A stretch of 64,000 nucleotides of DNA from JAZBPO01 sp963691775 (GTDB lineage: Bacteria; Pseudomonadota; Gammaproteobacteria; Pseudomonadales; Azotimanducaceae), in assembly GCA_963691775.1 (NCBI GenBank), contig OY829369.1:2666001-2730000 (forward strand). The letters run 5' to 3'. The translations under genes and the position numbers were made by a program. Positions 10,704 to 19,344 of this stretch are shown here, one piece after another (positions within the stretch are counted from its first letter, which is position 1; the number at the start of each line of letters is the position of its first letter). Below the pieces are notes generated by a model. It was not told where the DNA came from, made no database searches, and worked only from the letters and a program-made list of their open reading frames with translations.

Positions 10704-11231
10704 ATGGCGGTGCAGGCCATGAAGCTCGCGCTGATCTGGGCCATGGCCGAGAATGGCGTGATCGGCCGCAAGGGCACCCTGCCCTGGCGATTGCCCGGTG
10801 AGATGCAGTACTTCAAGGCGGCGACGCTTGGAAAGCCGGTGATCGTTGGCCGCAAGACTTTTGAGTCCTTCCCGAAGCCGCTGCCCGGTCGGACCAATAT
10901 CGTGGTGTCACGAACCGCGCGCTTCGAGCATCCGCGGGTGCGTATGGCCAAGAGCCTCGACGAGGCGATCGAGATCGGTCAGGAAATCGCGGCGCGGGAC
11001 GAGGTCGACGAGGTGATGGTCGCAGGGGGCGCGGAGCTGTATGCCCTCGGACTGCCGCGGGCAGACAGGCTCTACATGACGCTTGTCCACGCCGAAATCG
11101 AGGGTGACACGGTGTTCCCGGCCTTCGATGAGAGCGCGTTTAGTGAGCGTCGTCGCGTGCGCGTGCCGGCCGATGTCGACAATGCGCATGACTATTCCCT
11201 TGTCATGCTCGAGCGTCGCGCAAAGGCGTGA
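10704..11231 (+). CDS. folA: Dihydrofolate reductase FolA
   Basis: FolA reduces dihydrofolate to tetrahydrofolate with NADPH. The 175-residue protein shows IWAMAENGVIGRKGTLPWRLP, then GRKTFESFPKPLPGRTNIVVSR (NADPH site, split here only by description) and the VAGGAELYALGLP block. At the usual substrate-protonating acid position (Asp27 in E. coli) it has Glu33, within PGEMQYFK. ATG 10704 starts two bases after the thyA stop; ATG 10719 (MKLALIW) is an alternative that matches family length better. It is very likely co-transcribed with lgt and thyA. It converges on the minus-strand oxidoreductase gene. Confidence 0.94.
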   Translation: MAVQAMKLALIWAMAENGVIGRKGTLPWRLPGEMQYFKAATLGKPVIVGRKTFESFPKPLPGRTNIVVSRTARFEHPRVRMAKSLDEAIEIGQEIAARDEVDEVMVAGGAELYALGLPRADRLYMTLVHAEIEGDTVFPAFDESAFSERRRVRVPADVDNAHDYSLVMLERRAKA

Positions 11232-11269
11232 TCCAGACACCTCGGCCGCGCATGCGGCGAAATCGATGC

Positions 11270-12670
11270 TCAGGCGGCTTCTGCCTCGCCGATCAGCTTC
11301 AGCAGATTCATGACCCCAGGCACCATGGCCTGCCGCATCCGGGACATCACTGCCATCTTTTCCGCATCGTCTGGATCCAGTGACGCGGCGAGGCGAGCGA
11401 AGCCGTTCAGGCGATTCCCGGCGAGGAAACGCATGAGCGCTGGCTCCCCGCTCCAGGCGCGCATGTTGACTGCGTTCGCGACCGTGAGTTTCAGCCAGTC
11501 CAGGCGCTCGTCCGGAATCTGCACGACGGCGGCGAGCTCGTTCTTCTTCGCATCGTCGTCGTAATGCGCTTCGATCCAGGCCAGCACCGATGCGGAGAAC
11601 GCTGGCTGATAGGCGCGCACCGTTTGCGGCGTGAGCAGATGGCCGTCGAAGATCGTCTTTGGTGCCTGTTTCGGAATGGCGCTCGCCGAACAGTCGATGT
11701 GGATGTGATCCGGTGAGGTTGCGAGCGTGCCGTCCGCAAGCGTGATCTCATGACGGCCGATGCGCGACACGCGACCTAGCCGGACGACGTTTTTTACCGT
11801 GCGCAGCGCTTCGAGTTCTGGCCGGCTCACCGTTGGCGCATGGAACATGCTCGGCTGCACGGCCGGGTCGAGGCGGATGAGCACGCCTCCCGCCTCCAGC
11901 CGGTCGAAGAGGTCGTCGAGGTTGGTCGCCGCTGCGCAGGCTTCGAACTGGGCTGCTTGCGTGCTGAACACGTCGAGGAAGTGCGCTTCGTCAGGCTGGG
12001 TCGCCTCGCGCGGGATGAACCATCCGTCGCGCGACATGATCCAGGTGATCGCGTCGGGGTCGACGCCGTTCTCGAGCAGCCACAGCACGGCGTCCATCGC
12101 GGTCTTGCCGCCGCCAACGATGACCCACCCCGCAGGGGGCTCATTCACGTTGGGCAACTCGTTCAGGGGCATGAAGCGTACGCCGTCATCGATCTCGAAG
12201 GATGGCGTGTGGGTGGAGGGCACGGTGGTTTTCAGGTGTGTCGTGTCGACAAGCCGCTTGCGTGCCCGGATGCGCGTCTGCGCACCGGTGATGAACGATG
12301 TGAAGGACTCGTTACCGTCGAACCAGCACTTCGGGAAATAGCGCACGCGCCCGCTGGGCAGGAGGTGATCGCGCATCACCGCCTGGAAGTACTGCTGAAT
12401 CTCCGGCCCGCTCGCGAGCTCGCCGAGGCCGGCGTTGAGACCGCGGTTGTCGATGCGATTGCGGCCGAGCTCGGCGGAGGCGACGCCGTAGAAAGAGGAC
12501 GGCTGATGCAGCGTCACGAAAGGATAGGCGTCATTCCAGTGCCCTCCGGGTGCGCCGTGGCCGTCGATCATCACGATATCGTCGTCACACTCGTCGACGA
12601 GCGTATCGGCGAAGGCCATGCCGACGCAGCCCGTGCCGATGATCAGGTAGTCGGTTTCTATCTCTTTCAT
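11270..12670 (-). CDS. FAD/NAD(P)-binding oxidoreductase, flavin monooxygenase-like
   Basis: This 466-residue protein starts MKEIETDYLIIGTGCVGMAF, an N-terminal dinucleotide-binding GxGxxG, and has a second nucleotide-binding motif, WVIVGGGKTAMDAV, around residues 190-205. Two Rossmann motifs with this spacing resemble flavin-containing monooxygenases and related NAD(P)/FAD-binding proteins. The open frame continues upstream to 13051, but the extension is arginine/proline-rich and was rejected; ATG 12670 fits the family start. It is tandem with, and 313 bases downstream of, the AbgT-type transporter on the same strand. Substrate unknown. Confidence 0.78.
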   Translation of the reverse strand: MKEIETDYLIIGTGCVGMAFADTLVDECDDDIVMIDGHGAPGGHWNDAYPFVTLHQPSSFYGVASAELGRNRIDNRGLNAGLGELASGPEIQQYFQAVMRDHLLPSGRVRYFPKCWFDGNESFTSFITGAQTRIRARKRLVDTTHLKTTVPSTHTPSFEIDDGVRFMPLNELPNVNEPPAGWVIVGGGKTAMDAVLWLLENGVDPDAITWIMSRDGWFIPREATQPDEAHFLDVFSTQAAQFEACAAATNLDDLFDRLEAGGVLIRLDPAVQPSMFHAPTVSRPELEALRTVKNVVRLGRVSRIGRHEITLADGTLATSPDHIHIDCSASAIPKQAPKTIFDGHLLTPQTVRAYQPAFSASVLAWIEAHYDDDAKKNELAAVVQIPDERLDWLKLTVANAVNMRAWSGEPALMRFLAGNRLNGFARLAASLDPDDAEKMAVMSRMRQAMVPGVMNLLKLIGEAEAA

Positions 12671-12983
12671 GGGGAAGGTCCTGCGCGCGGACGGGCCGGC
12701 GAGCGTACACCAGGCAATGAGTGTCTGCGTGCCGGCGGGCTTCGACGCGTCCTGGGCAATCGCCGACGTAGAGTCGGGGCGGTATGCAGGGCGGTGCTGC
12801 GCGACTTGCGCCGCATATACCAGGGCAGCCGTTTCGGTCGCTGCGCCGCGATGGATCGTGCTCAGCAGCTGACCAGGGCGCGCCTCATGCGAGTGCGAGC
12901 GCGCACCCTGTCCAAAGAGCTGAGGACCTTGCCCCTCGCCTGCGACGCCCGGGTATTCCCGGTGGCGGCGAGTCGATGAAGGA
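12671..12983. other. Intergenic gap without a supported gene
   Basis: This stretch of 313 bases separates the oxidoreductase start from the AbgT-family stop. Open frames here are shadow extensions with no motif. AGGA lies about nine bases before the oxidoreductase ATG on the minus strand and is probably its weak ribosome-binding site. No clear promoter or terminator was identified. Confidence 0.5.
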
Positions 12984-14528
12984 TCAGGGCGTCGGCAGGG
13001 AGATCGAGGCCCCCGGGCCGAGCGGTAGATCGAAAACGATCCAGAGTACAAGCAACGCTGACCAGCACAGGAAGAGCGCGACCGAGTAGGGGATCATCAT
13101 CGCGATGAGACTGCCGACGCCAACGCGACGATCGTGCTGCTGGGCGAAGGCGACGACGATCGCGAGATAGGGCATAAGCGGCGTGATGATGTTCGAGATC
13201 GAGTCACCGATCCGATAGGTCATCTGCGTCGCTTCCGGGGAAATGCCGAGGAGGTAGAGCATCGGAACGAACACCGGTGCCATGATGGCCCACTTCGCAG
13301 AAGCGCTCCCTATGAACAGATTGATGATGGCGCTGAGCAGGATGAAAGCGATCAGCAGCGGCGCCGTGCCGGGATCGAGGGCTTTCAAGCCTTCTGCACC
13401 GAGGATGGCAAGAATTTGCCCGAGGTGGGTCCAGCCGAACCAGGCCACGAACTGCGCCGCGAAGAACATGAGCACGAGGTAGCCCGCCATGGTCTCCATG
13501 GTTCGCTCCATGCCTTGAACCACGTCTGTGCCCGAGCGATAGGTTCGTGCGCCCATGCCGTAGGCGATGCCCGCGATCGCGGCCCAGACCGCGATGATCA
13601 CGACGATTCCGGAAATAAAGGGTGAGCGCAGCACGCTACCGGTCTCCGGATGCCGCAGGATTCCGCTTTCCGGGATCACAGCAGTGAGCACCAGGCCGAG
13701 AAACGCGAGCGTGAGGAATCCTGCGGCCCTCAGGCCGCGCCGCTCCAGCTGCGCATCCGGCCGCTCCACTGGCGTGATCACGCCAGGATCGTCGGCTGGC
13801 GTCAGGCGCGGCTCGGTTACGCGGTCGGTGATGAATCCGGCGACGACGGTGATCAGCAGCGTAGACACGATGATGAACCACCAGTTGCCGGCGGCATCGA
13901 CCTCATAGGTGGGGTCCACAAGCTGCACCGCCGTCGTGGACAGACCTGCAAGAATCGCGTCTAGGGGCCCGACCAGAAGATTCGCGGAAAAGCCTGCCGA
14001 GACCGCAGCAAAGGCTGCGGCGATACCCGCGAGTGGGTGCCGTCCGGCGGCTTTGAACAAGAGTGCCGCAAGCGGTATCAGCACGACGTACCCCGAATCG
14101 GCGCCGAGCGAAGACAGCACGCCGGCGAATACAACGAAGTAGGTCAGCAGCGCGTTCGGCGCGGCTTCGACGAGCCGCCGCAGCAGCGCATCGAGCAGGC
14201 CCGAGCGCTCAGCGATGCCGATGCCCAGCATGGCCACGAGCACGGTTCCCAGCGGTGGAAATTCCACGAAGTTGCTGACTGCGCTGGTAAGGATGCGGCG
14301 GAGCCCGTCGGCGGACAGCAGGTTCACGGCCTCGATGCGAGCGCCGTCGACCGGATTGGTCGCTGCAAGGCCGGCCCAGGCGGCCAGTGCAGAGACCACG
14401 AGGACACCGGCGCCCATGTAGGCGAACAGCAGGGTGGGGTGAGGCAATCGGTTGCCGAGGCGTTCGATGCCGTTCAGGATGCGATCGAGCCGTCCTGGAG
14501 CGATTGCGCCTCCGTTGCTTTCCACCAT
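12984..14528 (-). CDS. AbgT-family transporter
   Basis: This 514-residue polytopic inner-membrane protein matches the AbgT family (p-aminobenzoyl-glutamate transport in E. coli; antimetabolite/sulfonamide efflux in other members). Recognisable segments are LPHPTLLFAYMGAGV at the N-terminus, ADSGYVVLIPLAALLF, FSANLLVGPLDAILAGLS, the MFFAAQFVAWFGWTHLG block and SASAKWAIMAPVFVPM near the C-terminus, all typical AbgT signatures, with roughly 11-13 hydrophobic segments. Its closeness to folA may be accidental, although p-aminobenzoyl-glutamate is a folate breakdown product. It is divergent from the ATP-NAD kinase-like gene. Confidence 0.9.
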   Translation of the reverse strand: MVESNGGAIAPGRLDRILNGIERLGNRLPHPTLLFAYMGAGVLVVSALAAWAGLAATNPVDGARIEAVNLLSADGLRRILTSAVSNFVEFPPLGTVLVAMLGIGIAERSGLLDALLRRLVEAAPNALLTYFVVFAGVLSSLGADSGYVVLIPLAALLFKAAGRHPLAGIAAAFAAVSAGFSANLLVGPLDAILAGLSTTAVQLVDPTYEVDAAGNWWFIIVSTLLITVVAGFITDRVTEPRLTPADDPGVITPVERPDAQLERRGLRAAGFLTLAFLGLVLTAVIPESGILRHPETGSVLRSPFISGIVVIIAVWAAIAGIAYGMGARTYRSGTDVVQGMERTMETMAGYLVLMFFAAQFVAWFGWTHLGQILAILGAEGLKALDPGTAPLLIAFILLSAIINLFIGSASAKWAIMAPVFVPMLYLLGISPEATQMTYRIGDSISNIITPLMPYLAIVVAFAQQHDRRVGVGSLIAMMIPYSVALFLCWSALLVLWIVFDLPLGPGASISLPTP

Positions 14529-14618
14529 GTGTCAGATCCGCGGGTTCAACCCGTCTACGTTTCCGAAGCGGCGCACCTTAGCGGCGCCGGTCTCAACGCC
14601 GCAAGGCCGTCCGCGTTC

Positions 14619-15638
14619 GTGGCACCCCTCCTGAATCAGCGGTCGCGCGCGCGCCTCGGCTGCGTTGGCATCATCGCCAATCCGATGGCGGGTCGTGACG
14701 TGGGTCGACCGGGTGCGGGAACCTCGGAGGGGACGCTTCAGGCGAAGCGCGATGCCATCGCTCGTATCGCGTCCGGAGCTGACGCGGCGGGTATCGGCCG
14801 CCTGCTCGTGCAGGAGGAACGCTTCCGCATTTCGGCCGGCCTCATCGATACGCTGTCGCTCGCGGTGTCCGTCGAGACTGTCTCAGCGACCGCATCTGGC
14901 AATGGCGAGGCGGACACCGCGAGTGCGGTCGCCATGATGCGCGCGCAGGGCGTGGACGCCCTCGTCGTCCTTGGCGGGGACGACACAAGTCGCTGTGTCG
15001 CTCGGGCCTGGCCCGATGCGCCACTCGTGCCTGTATCGACCGGCATCAACAACGTCTTTGCGTGCATGGTTGAGCCCACGCTTGCGGGCATGGCTGCTGG
15101 CCTTGTGGCGAGCGGGCGCGTGCCCATTGGCGAGGTGGCGCGAGCTGCAAAGGTCGTGCGCGTGCGTGCGCCGCGCTTCGATGATGCGATCGCTCTCGTT
15201 GACGTCGTGCTGCTACGCGATGACTTCGTGGGCAATCGCATGGCCTTCGATCCGGCGCGCATCGACCGGGTACTGCTCACGATCGCCGATCCCGCTTCGC
15301 TAGGAACATCATCGATCGGTGGGTTTATCGATCCCGTTTCGCCTGATGATGAGCCCGGCCTCCTTGTAACCTGCAATCGCGGCCCTGACGACCGCGTTCT
15401 CCACGTCCCGATCTCCCCCGGACTCTTTCGAGATGTGCGCGTCTGCGAGGCACATCGGGTCGACCCTGACGTCACAGTGTTGTTCGAGGGTCCCGGCGTC
15501 GTCGCGCTGGATGGCCGTCGCGCGATCGCACTGCTGACCGGCGAAGCCGCGCGCCTGGTGGTCGAGCGTAATGGGCCTCGAGTCATCGATGTGGAGGCGG
15601 CGCTGGTCGCTGCCGCCCGTAGAAGGGTGTTCGGCTGA
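14619..15638 (+). CDS. ATP-NAD/AcoX kinase family protein
   Basis: This protein, about 339 residues, belongs to the ATP-NAD/AcoX kinase family, which shares the NAD kinase fold. It begins with the family-typical CVGIIANPMAGRDV, has LVVLGGDDTSRCVA where relatives have GGDGT, and then PLVPVSTGINNVFACM, a strong match to the STGTNN block. The start is uncertain: GTG 14619 is the most compact choice, while GTG 14529, which touches the divergent abgT-type gene, is also in frame. The fourth position of the GGDGT motif is Asp instead of Gly, which may affect phosphate binding or mark a subfamily. It is upstream of fabV by 64 bases, on the same strand. Confidence 0.72.
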   Translation: MAPLLNQRSRARLGCVGIIANPMAGRDVGRPGAGTSEGTLQAKRDAIARIASGADAAGIGRLLVQEERFRISAGLIDTLSLAVSVETVSATASGNGEADTASAVAMMRAQGVDALVVLGGDDTSRCVARAWPDAPLVPVSTGINNVFACMVEPTLAGMAAGLVASGRVPIGEVARAAKVVRVRAPRFDDAIALVDVVLLRDDFVGNRMAFDPARIDRVLLTIADPASLGTSSIGGFIDPVSPDDEPGLLVTCNRGPDDRVLHVPISPGLFRDVRVCEAHRVDPDVTVLFEGPGVVALDGRRAIALLTGEAARLVVERNGPRVIDVEAALVAAARRRVFG

Positions 15639-15702
15639 GCGGCCCGCAGGCGTTAGACTCCGCCGCCGTCCGCTCGCCAATGCGAGCCGCAGGGAGTTGT
15701 CC

Positions 15703-16887
15703 ATGATCGTCAAACCGCGCGCCCGGGGATTCATTTGCACCACGGCCCACCCGATTGGTTGTGCAGCGGCCGTCGCCGAGCAGGTTTCCTACGTGCGCAG
15801 CCAGCCTTCGCTCGAGCACGGCCCTAAGAACGTTCTCGTTCTCGGATGCTCCGCCGGCTACGGCCTTGCCAGCCGCGTTTCGTCCGCTTTCGGCGCGGGT
15901 GCCGCGACCCTTGGGGTGTCCTTCGAGCGTGCGCCGACGGAAAAGAAGACAGCAACCGCAGGCTGGTACAACAACCGTGCCTTTGAAGTCTCCGCTCGGG
16001 CAGAGGGCCTGTATGCGGAAACGCTCGACGGTGATGCCTTCTCCGATGAAATGAAGGCCGACGTGATCGAGCGTATCCACAGCGAGATGGGGCCGATCGA
16101 TCTTGTCGTGTACTCGCTTGCTGCCCCGGTACGTACGGACCCGGTTTCCGGTGAGACCTTTCGGAGCGCGATCAAGCCGGTCGGCGAGGTTTTCCACGTG
16201 AAGACGCTGAACGTCGACAAACCGGAAGTGCACGATACCGATCTCGAGCCCGCGAACGACGCAGAGATCGCTGCGACCGTGAAAGTAATGGGCGGCGAGG
16301 ACTGGGAGCGCTGGATGCGTGCGCTTGCTGACGCAGACGTGCTCGCGCCTGACTGCCGCACGGTGTCCTACACCTACATCGGCAGCGAACTCACCTGGCC
16401 GATCTATTGGCACGCGACCCTCGGCAAGGCGAAGGAAGACCTCGACCGCGCCGCCGGCGCGATCTCGGCGGCGCTCGGTCGGGAAGGCGCCGCACGCGTG
16501 GCGGTGCTGAAGGCGATCGTCAGCCAGGCCAGCGCGGCCATCCCCGTCGTGCCGCTCTATGTGTCCATCCTCTTTCGCGTCATGAAGGAGATGGGCAACC
16601 ACGAAGAGATCTGGGAACACATTCACCGGATGTTCGCGACCCAGCTCTATGGCAGCGAGGCGGTGCTCGATGAAGTCGGGCGCTTGCGCGTCGACGTGCC
16701 AGAGCTTTCGGATGCCGTGCAGACGGAGGTGAAGCGCCGTTGGCCGCTCGTCACGACCGAGAATCTTGGCGAGCTGACGGATTTTGTCGGCTTCCGCGAG
16801 GACTTCTTCCGTATCTTCGGCTTTGGTGTTGCCGGCGTGGACTATGACGCCGAGGTGAACCCCCAGTCCATCGAGCCGCTTGGCTGA
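15703..16887 (+). CDS. fabV: Enoyl-ACP/CoA reductase FabV
   Basis: FabV is the NADH-dependent trans-2-enoyl reductase that completes each elongation cycle of fatty-acid synthesis; it is naturally triclosan-resistant. The 394-residue product matches family length. It shows the N-terminal IVKPRARGFICTTAHPIGC, the dinucleotide-binding VLVLGCSAGYGLASR, and the catalytic Y-x8-K as YWHATLGKAK. The long frame opens at 15571, but ATG 15703 has an AGGGAG ribosome-binding site and the conserved N-terminus. No fabI was seen in the window. It is followed by a sodium symporter gene. Confidence 0.96.
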   Translation: MIVKPRARGFICTTAHPIGCAAAVAEQVSYVRSQPSLEHGPKNVLVLGCSAGYGLASRVSSAFGAGAATLGVSFERAPTEKKTATAGWYNNRAFEVSARAEGLYAETLDGDAFSDEMKADVIERIHSEMGPIDLVVYSLAAPVRTDPVSGETFRSAIKPVGEVFHVKTLNVDKPEVHDTDLEPANDAEIAATVKVMGGEDWERWMRALADADVLAPDCRTVSYTYIGSELTWPIYWHATLGKAKEDLDRAAGAISAALGREGAARVAVLKAIVSQASAAIPVVPLYVSILFRVMKEMGNHEEIWEHIHRMFATQLYGSEAVLDEVGRLRVDVPELSDAVQTEVKRRWPLVTTENLGELTDFVGFREDFFRIFGFGVAGVDYDAEVNPQSIEPLG

Positions 16888-16908
16888 GTCCGGGGTCTGC
16901 GCCGCTGC

Positions 16909-16935
16909 GTCACCGATCCGGTGCGTAGCGGTGAC
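16909..16935 (+). repeat. Two mutually exclusive short hairpins before symporter gene
   Basis: GTCACCG at 16909-16915 can pair with CGGTGAC at 16929-16935, while its inner part CACCG at 16911-16915 can instead pair with CGGTG at 16919-16923. The element lies between fabV and the symporter start at 16944, where a clear Shine-Dalgarno sequence is not visible. It may be a weak terminator or affect translation start; function is inferred only. Confidence 0.3.
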
Positions 16936-16943
16936 CGGTCATC

Positions 16944-18311
16944 ATGCTTACTGCTCTCGACGCACTTTTCTCCGCTTTTTCTGACCTCGTATGGTCGAAT
17001 GTGCTCTGGCTGCTGCTGGCGGCCGGTGCCTTCCTGCTCGTCTACTCCCGCGGTCTCCCCTATCGCTATTTCGGCCATGCCCTGGGGGTTGTCTCGGGGC
17101 GCTACGACGACCGCGAAGGGCCTGGGCAGCTCACGCACTTCGAGGCGCTCTGTGCGGCGCTGTCGGGCACGCTGGGCCTTGGCAATATTGCGGGCGTCGC
17201 GGTCGCCATCGCGACCGGCGGCCCGGGCGCCGTCTTCTGGATGTGGCTGACCGCGCTGCTCGGCGTCGGTACGAAGTTCTTCACCTGCACGCTTGCCGTG
17301 ATGTATCGGGGCAAGAACTCCCTTGGCGAAGTCGAAGGGGGGCCCATGTACGTGATCCGCGAGGGCCTGCCGAAGCGCTGGCACGGACTGGCGGTGTTCT
17401 TCTGCGTGGCGGCGCTGTTCGGTTCCCTGCCCGTCTTCCAGGTGAACCAGTTCGTTCAGATCGTTCGCGACGTTGTCGCCGTACCGGCGGGTTGGACCAC
17501 GACAGATGCGCATCTCGGTTTCGATCTCATCGCGGGCAGCATCGTTGCCGTGCTCGTGGGCGCCGTGCTGCTGGGCGGCGTGCGCCGCGTCGGCTGGGCG
17601 GCGGCACGCGTGGTTCCGCTCATGGTCGTGCTCTATCTGTTGGTGATCGGTGTCGTGCTGGCGACGCACGCAGCGCGTATCCCCGAGACGTTCATGCGGA
17701 TCGTCACGGACGCGTTCGCCTTCGAAGCCGCTGCCGGCGGGTTGCTTGGATCGCTGCTCGTAGGCGTACGTCAGGGGGCGTTCTCTAACGAGGCGGGCAT
17801 CGGCACAGAGGCGCTCGCGCACGGCGATGCGCGCACGCGCGTACCGGCGCGGGAAGGACTTGTCGCCATGATCGGGCCGGTGGTCGATACGCTGATCGTC
17901 TGCACGGCGACGGCGCTGGCGATCCTCGTGACGGATGTAGCGTCTGCAGGTGGCCCGAACGGCGTGACGCTCACAGCCAGGGCCCTCGAGGCGGGCGTGG
18001 GCAGTGCCGGCCCCTTGCTTCTCGTCGTGCTGGTGGCGCTGTTCTCGGTCTCCACCATGGTCACCTTCGGCTACTACGGCGCGAAGTGCCTCGGCTTCCT
18101 CATCGGCGCCGAGCGGCAGGGTGCCTACTACGGGTTCTACCTCGCGTTGATCGTGTTCGGCGCCGTCGTCACCGTGGAGGGCGCAGTGGGTCTGCTCACC
18201 GGCATGTATGGCCTGATGGCGATTCCGACCGTGATTTCGACCGTGCTGCTCGCGCCGCGGGTGATGGCCCATGCGCGCGAGTACTTCGGCACGCTCGGAC
18301 GTGGTTCGTAG
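16944..18311 (+). CDS. Sodium:alanine/glycine symporter (AGCS family)
   Basis: This 455-residue inner-membrane protein of the alanine-or-glycine:cation symporter family has about ten or eleven hydrophobic segments. Diagnostic segments are ALSGTLGLGNIAGVAVAIA near residue 75, FWMWLTALLGVGTKFF, EVEGGPMYVIREGL, and GAFSNEAGIGTEALAHG, the best-known AGCS signature. It would import a small amino acid with sodium. The ATG at 16944 fits the family start. Its neighbours (fabV, corA) give no specific functional link. Substrate is inferred from family only. Confidence 0.92.
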   Translation: MLTALDALFSAFSDLVWSNVLWLLLAAGAFLLVYSRGLPYRYFGHALGVVSGRYDDREGPGQLTHFEALCAALSGTLGLGNIAGVAVAIATGGPGAVFWMWLTALLGVGTKFFTCTLAVMYRGKNSLGEVEGGPMYVIREGLPKRWHGLAVFFCVAALFGSLPVFQVNQFVQIVRDVVAVPAGWTTTDAHLGFDLIAGSIVAVLVGAVLLGGVRRVGWAAARVVPLMVVLYLLVIGVVLATHAARIPETFMRIVTDAFAFEAAAGGLLGSLLVGVRQGAFSNEAGIGTEALAHGDARTRVPAREGLVAMIGPVVDTLIVCTATALAILVTDVASAGGPNGVTLTARALEAGVGSAGPLLLVVLVALFSVSTMVTFGYYGAKCLGFLIGAERQGAYYGFYLALIVFGAVVTVEGAVGLLTGMYGLMAIPTVISTVLLAPRVMAHAREYFGTLGRGS

Positions 18312-18378
18312 TCTGTCGGTCATCTTCGAGGCCTTGCGCCTCGGTTAGAATCGCAGCGAGCCATCCGGAGACGTCGAC

Positions 18379-19323
18379 ATGCTGAGGGGATTCCGCATCG
18401 AGGACGGCCGCCTGCTGCAGATGCAGGAGGTCACCGTGCATTCCGCCTGCCAGTGGTTCGACCTCGTCGCTTCGGATGAGGAGGAGCGCACGCTCGTCGA
18501 TCGGAAATTCGGCGACGTCGTTCCGGACGCTGGCGATCGTGAGGAGCTCGAAGCCTCGTCGCGCTACTACGCCGACGACGACGGCATTCACATCAATTCG
18601 CTGTTCCTTTACCAGTCGGAAGGCTTTTCCCAGAACGGCACGGTCTCCTTCACGCTCTCCCCCGAGCGATTGATCACGACGCGCGACATGGAACTGCCGG
18701 ATTTCCGCCTGTTGCGACTGCGCGCGCGCAACGTTCGCGTCGATGTTCGCAATCCTCTCGGCGTGCTGCTTGCGCTGTTCGCCCAGAAGGTCGATCACCT
18801 CGCCGACGCGCTGGAGGACCTTTATGTCGAACTGGAGAACGTCTCGCGAAGGGTGTTGATGGAAGAAGAAACGACTGAGGACCTGGAAAACGACATCGAC
18901 AGTCTGGGTGTGGTCGAGGATACCAACGGCAAGGTTCGCCTCTGCCTCATGGACACGCAGCGGGCCGTGTCGTGGCTGATGCGTCACATCCGCGATGACG
19001 CCGAGTCGCTCGAACTGTGCCGCGAGATTCAGCGCGACGCCGACTCGCTCCTCGCGCATACGAACTTCGTGTTCGAGAAGGTGAACTTTCTGATGGCTGC
19101 CGCCCAGGGCTTTATCGGTATCAAGCAGAATCAGATCATCAAGATCTTCTCGATTGCCGCCGTCGTCTTTCTGCCGCCGACCCTGGTGGCGAGCATCTAC
19201 GGCATGAACTATGCGCGTATGCCCGAGCTCCAGTGGGAGTACGGGTATCCCTTTGCGCTCGCTCTGATGGTGCTGTCAGGCATTGCGCCCTATCTCTTCT
19301 TCAAGCGGAAGGGCTGGCTCTAA
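18379..19323 (+). CDS. corA: CorA-family magnesium/cobalt transporter
   Basis: CorA forms a pentameric Mg2+/Co2+ channel in the inner membrane. The 314-residue protein has a long cytoplasmic N-terminal domain with heptad-like helices, then two C-terminal transmembrane segments (about 257-277 and 288-308) separated by the signature YGMNYARMPEL, containing the invariant Gly-Met-Asn selectivity motif. It ends in a basic FKRKGWL tail, as CorA proteins do. The ATG has CGGAG upstream. It could be the related zinc transporter ZntB, which also has GMN-like loops, but the GMN and length favour CorA. Confidence 0.9.
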   Translation: MLRGFRIEDGRLLQMQEVTVHSACQWFDLVASDEEERTLVDRKFGDVVPDAGDREELEASSRYYADDDGIHINSLFLYQSEGFSQNGTVSFTLSPERLITTRDMELPDFRLLRLRARNVRVDVRNPLGVLLALFAQKVDHLADALEDLYVELENVSRRVLMEEETTEDLENDIDSLGVVEDTNGKVRLCLMDTQRAVSWLMRHIRDDAESLELCREIQRDADSLLAHTNFVFEKVNFLMAAAQGFIGIKQNQIIKIFSIAAVVFLPPTLVASIYGMNYARMPELQWEYGYPFALALMVLSGIAPYLFFKRKGWL

Positions 19324-19344
19324 CGCCCCTCCGAGCTCATCGAG

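Noticed and set aside
11840..12979. 379-codon plus-strand frame opposite the oxidoreductase
   Set aside because: Shadow of a real minus-strand gene, no motif.
16842..18323. 493-codon minus-strand frame across the sodium symporter
   Set aside because: Antisense shadow; the plus-strand AGCS gene is certain.
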